64,000 nucleotides of DNA from assembly GCF_001659985.1 (NCBI RefSeq), contig NZ_LYCS01000006.1, positions 124,001 to 188,000 on the forward strand. The letters are read 5' to 3'. The position numbers and the translations under genes are program-made. The DNA comes from Oceanobacillus sp. Castelsardo. GTDB lineage: Bacteria; Bacillota; Bacilli; Bacillales; Amphibacillaceae. This document shows positions 61,812 to 64,000 of the stretch, one piece after another. Numbering within the stretch: the first letter of the stretch is position 1; the number at the start of each line of letters is the position of its first letter. The notes below the pieces were generated by a model that searched no databases, was not told where the DNA came from, and was given only the letters and a program-made list of their open reading frames with translations.

Positions 61812-61997
61812 TTATCTATGGAATAAAACTAATTTAGCTTGAGGTGACACACAGCGATGTGTATGTTCACTATAACCTTTTTCTTCTAACTGTTGTTGAC
61901 CGATTGCTTTTGCTTCTTCATTATTTTGTGCTGTAAAAGTTTCATCTAATAATTTTTCTCCAGATTTGCTGAATACAGTTAACGTATATTCTCCCAT
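61812..61997 (-). CDS. yhzC: Small conserved protein, YhzC-like
   Basis: A 61-residue soluble protein, MGEYTLTVFSKSGEKLLDET, then NNEEAKAIGQQQLEEKGYSE and THRCVSPQAKLVLFHR. The ending HRC.SP..KLVLFHR resembles the YhzC family of Bacillaceae. I choose ATG 61997, eight bases behind GGAGGG, and not the longer frame reaching 62297, which runs through the divergent promoter. Function unknown. Confidence 0.72.
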   Translation of the reverse strand: MGEYTLTVFSKSGEKLLDETFTAQNNEEAKAIGQQQLEEKGYSEHTHRCVSPQAKLVLFHR

Positions 61998-62086
61998 TTC
62001 ATGCTCCCTCCAACTTATCGTATTCTTAATATTATTATAAATCAGAATCAGGAATAATGAAACTGAATTAAAATTGTAAAGCCAAC

Positions 62087-62119
62087 TTGACATACAAATG
62101 TTGGTAAAGTATACTTTAC
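62087..62119 (+). promoter_or_regulatory. Promoter with overlapping operator palindrome
   Basis: TTGACA (62087-62092), 17 bases, TATACT (62110-62115) is a near-consensus SigA promoter. The perfect 16-bp palindrome GTAAAGTATACTTTAC (62104-62119) is centred on the -10 box, so the XRE regulator downstream probably represses itself. Confidence 0.75.
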
Positions 62120-62157
62120 GTAAAGCTGATTTTACCATTTGCAGAGGCGGAATGATG

Positions 62158-62367
62158 ATGAAGACATTAATTCGTGAAAAAAGAATAGAAATGGATATGA
62201 CACAAGAAGAATTATCAAAAAAGTTAAAAGTATCTAGACAAACAATTATTTCATTAGAAAAAGGAAAATATAAACCGTCTTTAATTTTAGCGCACAAGCT
62301 AGCCCAAACATTTAACTGTGCGATTGAAGAATTATTTATTTTTGAAGGAGATGAGAATATTGAGTGA
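62158..62367 (+). CDS. Short XRE-family helix-turn-helix regulator
   Basis: A 69-residue DNA-binding protein consisting of little more than the helix-turn-helix (MTQEELSKKLKVSRQTIISL, then EKGKYKPSL). Three in-frame ATGs cluster at 62152-62160; 62158 has the best distance (seven bases) to AGAGGCGG. This short class normally sits next to a small membrane-protein gene, as here (8-base overlap). Probable autorepressor at the palindrome upstream; the signal is unknown. Confidence 0.85.
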   Translation: MKTLIREKRIEMDMTQEELSKKLKVSRQTIISLEKGKYKPSLILAHKLAQTFNCAIEELFIFEGDENIE

Positions 62368-62674
62368 ATCCTTTATGGAGAATCCTTGGGGGTTAATTGG
62401 AATCATTGGTGCAGGGATTATTTTGCTTATTGTGTACTTCATTAATAGGCATATTGGAAAGAAGAAACATTTATTTGATGAAAGGTATCGCCAACAGACC
62501 AACCGTATGAAGGCTAGATCATGGGACGCAATGATTGTTATATATATAATTGCATGGAGTATTGTCATTATATTTGATGGTATTTCATTTAGTTTCTTTT
62601 TAATAACAGCTCTTTATGTTTCTCATAATATTACCGCAATTATTGCGAATCTATATTTTTTTAACAAAGAATGA
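62360..62674 (+). CDS. Small membrane protein paired with XRE regulator
   Basis: A 104-residue protein with three hydrophobic segments (GLIGIIGAGIILLIVYFI; VIYIIAWSIVIIFDG; FFLITALYVSHNITAIIANL) and a charged cytoplasmic loop (KKKHLFDERYRQQTNRMKAR). I choose TTG 62360, nine bases behind AAGGAG; the preceding ATG 62351 directly abuts that site. Family not recognised beyond the usual pairing with such regulators. Confidence 0.7.
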   Translation: MSESFMENPWGLIGIIGAGIILLIVYFINRHIGKKKHLFDERYRQQTNRMKARSWDAMIVIYIIAWSIVIIFDGISFSFFLITALYVSHNITAIIANLYFFNKE

Positions 62675-62724
62675 TCTATTTTTTGTTATAATCATACTGT
62701 TACTGTTTTAGGGGGGGATATCGA

Positions 62725-63624
62725 ATGACGTTAGTGTTAAATCAAGTAACAAAAAGATTTGGAAAAGACACAGCAGTTAATCATTTATCGCTAAAGATCC
62801 CAGAAAAAGAAATGTTCGGATTTTTAGGTGGAAATGGTGCTGGAAAAACAACAACCTTTCGAATGATTTTAGGTCTTTTGGATATTACGGAAGGAGAAAT
62901 TTCTTGGAATGGAGAGCCAATTAATTACAGTAAAAGTCATCTTATAGGCTATCTTCCAGAAGAAAGAGGCTTATATCCGAAATTAACGGTTAAAGACCAG
63001 ATCATTTATTTAGGTAAATTACGAGGGATGAGAAAAAAAGAAATAGTATCGGAGCTTGAAAGTTGGCTAGAACGTTTTAAAGTACCAGAGTATATGAATA
63101 AACGAGTAGAAGAACTATCAAAAGGGAATCAGCAAAAGATTCAATTCATCTCAGCAGTAATTCATAAACCCAAATTATTAATTCTAGATGAACCATTCTC
63201 TGGGTTGGATCCTGTCAATGTAGAAATGTTGAAACGTGCTGTTATTGATTTGAAGGAACAAGGTACATCTATTGTTTTTTCTTCGCATCGAATGGAACAT
63301 GTAGAAGAATTATGTGAGCATCTATGTATCTTGCATAAAGGTAATCCTGTTGTTCAAGGTTCATTACGAGACATTAAACGGTCGTTTGGCAAGAAAAACC
63401 TTATCATTCATGCAGATTTTGAATTAGATTTTTTGGGTGATGAATCTGGAGTGGTTCAATATAAGAAGGTTGCAGAAGGCTGCGAATTACAAATTGAAAA
63501 TGAAGATGTATCCCAACAAATTTTTTCTATGTTACAAGGAAAAGGGTTTATTCGTAAATTTGAACTAGAAGAGCCTTCATTAAATGATATTTTCATAGAG
63601 AAGGTAGGTGCAAAATATGAGTAA
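62725..63624 (+). CDS. yhaQ: ABC exporter ATPase, YhaQ/NatA-like
   Basis: ATPase of an ABC-2-type exporter, 299 residues. Walker A GGNGAGKTT (36-44), signature LSKGNQQKIQF, Walker B LLILDEPFSGLD and H-loop FSSHRMEHVEEL. A C-terminal extension of about 80 residues is typical of NatA-type ATPases, possibly for sodium or antibiotic export. GGGGGGG precedes the ATG. It overlaps the permease gene by eight bases. Confidence 0.9.
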   Translation: MTLVLNQVTKRFGKDTAVNHLSLKIPEKEMFGFLGGNGAGKTTTFRMILGLLDITEGEISWNGEPINYSKSHLIGYLPEERGLYPKLTVKDQIIYLGKLRGMRKKEIVSELESWLERFKVPEYMNKRVEELSKGNQQKIQFISAVIHKPKLLILDEPFSGLDPVNVEMLKRAVIDLKEQGTSIVFSSHRMEHVEELCEHLCILHKGNPVVQGSLRDIKRSFGKKNLIIHADFELDFLGDESGVVQYKKVAEGCELQIENEDVSQQIFSMLQGKGFIRKFELEEPSLNDIFIEKVGAKYE

Positions 63625-64000
63625 ATTCTGGGTAATCCTATCACATACCTATTTATCAAAATTAAAATCTAAAGCCTTTATCATCAGTACGATTATTTCA
63701 CTTTTATTTGTTGTAGCAGTAGCGAATGTACAGTCCATTATTGATCTTTTTGCAGACGATGAGGTTGAACAGATCGCTGTAATTGATGAATCGAATACGT
63801 TATTTGTACCATTATCGACTAATGTAGAAGCGGCTACCGATGATTTTGAGTTGGTAGAGTTTAATGGAACGGAAGAAGAGGGGAAAGAGGCCGTCATCAA
63901 TGAGGAGTATAAAGCACTTCTAGTTACAACGTTAAATGATAAGAGATTACCTGAAGCATCGTACTATGCAAATGATATTTCGGATTCAGGGAATCAAATA
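63617..64000 (+). CDS. yhaP: ABC-2-type exporter permease, YhaP/NatB-like, 3' end outside window
   Basis: The first 128 residues are visible: MSKFWVILSHTYLSKLKSKA, a transmembrane segment FIISTIISLLFVVAVANV, then a large extracellular domain (EQIAVIDESNTLFVPLS onward). This layout, a signal-anchor followed by a long external domain, is typical of NatB/YhaP. The reading frame is open to the window end. ATG 63617 overlaps the ATPase gene. Confidence 0.85.
   Translation, partial: MSKFWVILSHTYLSKLKSKAFIISTIISLLFVVAVANVQSIIDLFADDEVEQIAVIDESNTLFVPLSTNVEAATDDFELVEFNGTEEEGKEAVINEEYKALLVTTLNDKRLPEASYYANDISDSGNQI

Noticed and set aside
62000-62297. 161-residue version of the yhzC-like protein
   Set aside because: The extension reads through the divergent promoter and operator; the short form has the ribosome site.

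Overview
The window is AT-rich chromosomal DNA of an aerobic, endospore-forming Gram-positive rod of the family Bacillaceae. The gene set and order recall Oceanobacillus, Virgibacillus or Ornithinibacillus; the genus is inferred, not proven. Evidence: an alpha/beta small acid-soluble spore protein, a complete gerKA-gerKB-gerKC germinant receptor, sigI-rsgI, YhcN- and YjcZ-type spore proteins, strong GGAGG ribosome binding sites, many TTG and GTG starts, and synteny with Bacillus subtilis (queG-ogt-yhbB-trmL, odhAB, msmX-yxkF, yhaQ-yhaP).

Layout. 1-8.8 kb: an alpha-glucoside/maltodextrin operon (ABC permease cut by the window edge, DUF1189 protein, LacI regulator, two Gfo/Idh dehydrogenases, a TIM-barrel isomerase/epimerase, GH13 alpha-glucosidase, ROK glucokinase). 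8.9-11.8 kb: cupredoxin, a xanthine-permease relic and a 52-bp-period tandem repeat array split by an intact IS256-family element. 11.8-15 kb: two paralogous membrane-anchored hydrolases, a membrane protein and a DNA glycosylase. 15.1-23.9 kb: arginine operon argCJBD-carAB behind a palindromic ARG-box-like operator; CarA has Ser in place of the glutaminase Cys. 24-29 kb: D-amino-acid aminotransferase, tRNA-Gly(UCC), queG-ogt-yhbB-trmL. 29.5-37 kb: odhAB, purine base permease, nucleoside transporter. 37-45 kb: MATE exporter, stand-alone murG, gerK operon, beta-carbonic anhydrase. 45-53 kb: membrane protease, sigI-rsgI, spore proteins, peptidase, SDR, methionine aminopeptidase. 53-64 kb: BtuF-like protein, azlCD, CDF exporter, fumC, SASP, msmX-yxkF, yheA, yhzC, an autoregulated XRE/membrane-protein pair, and a NatA/NatB-like ABC exporter cut by the window edge.

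How the genes connect: MsmX at 59-60 kb is the type of shared ATPase that powers permeases like the one at the left edge. Imported oligosaccharide would be oxidised or epimerised by the dehydrogenase/isomerase set, hydrolysed by the GH13 enzyme and phosphorylated by the ROK kinase. Two nearly identical cre-like sites, 19 nt ahead of the start codons of odhA and msmX, suggest shared catabolite control.

The most unusual content is intergenic. Four separate loci carry tandem arrays with different sequences but the same 52-bp period, and some sub-motifs are shared between arrays. A second family of dispersed repeats shows compensatory changes in its hairpins. A third feature is a multi-stem structured segment behind the IS256 transposase gene.
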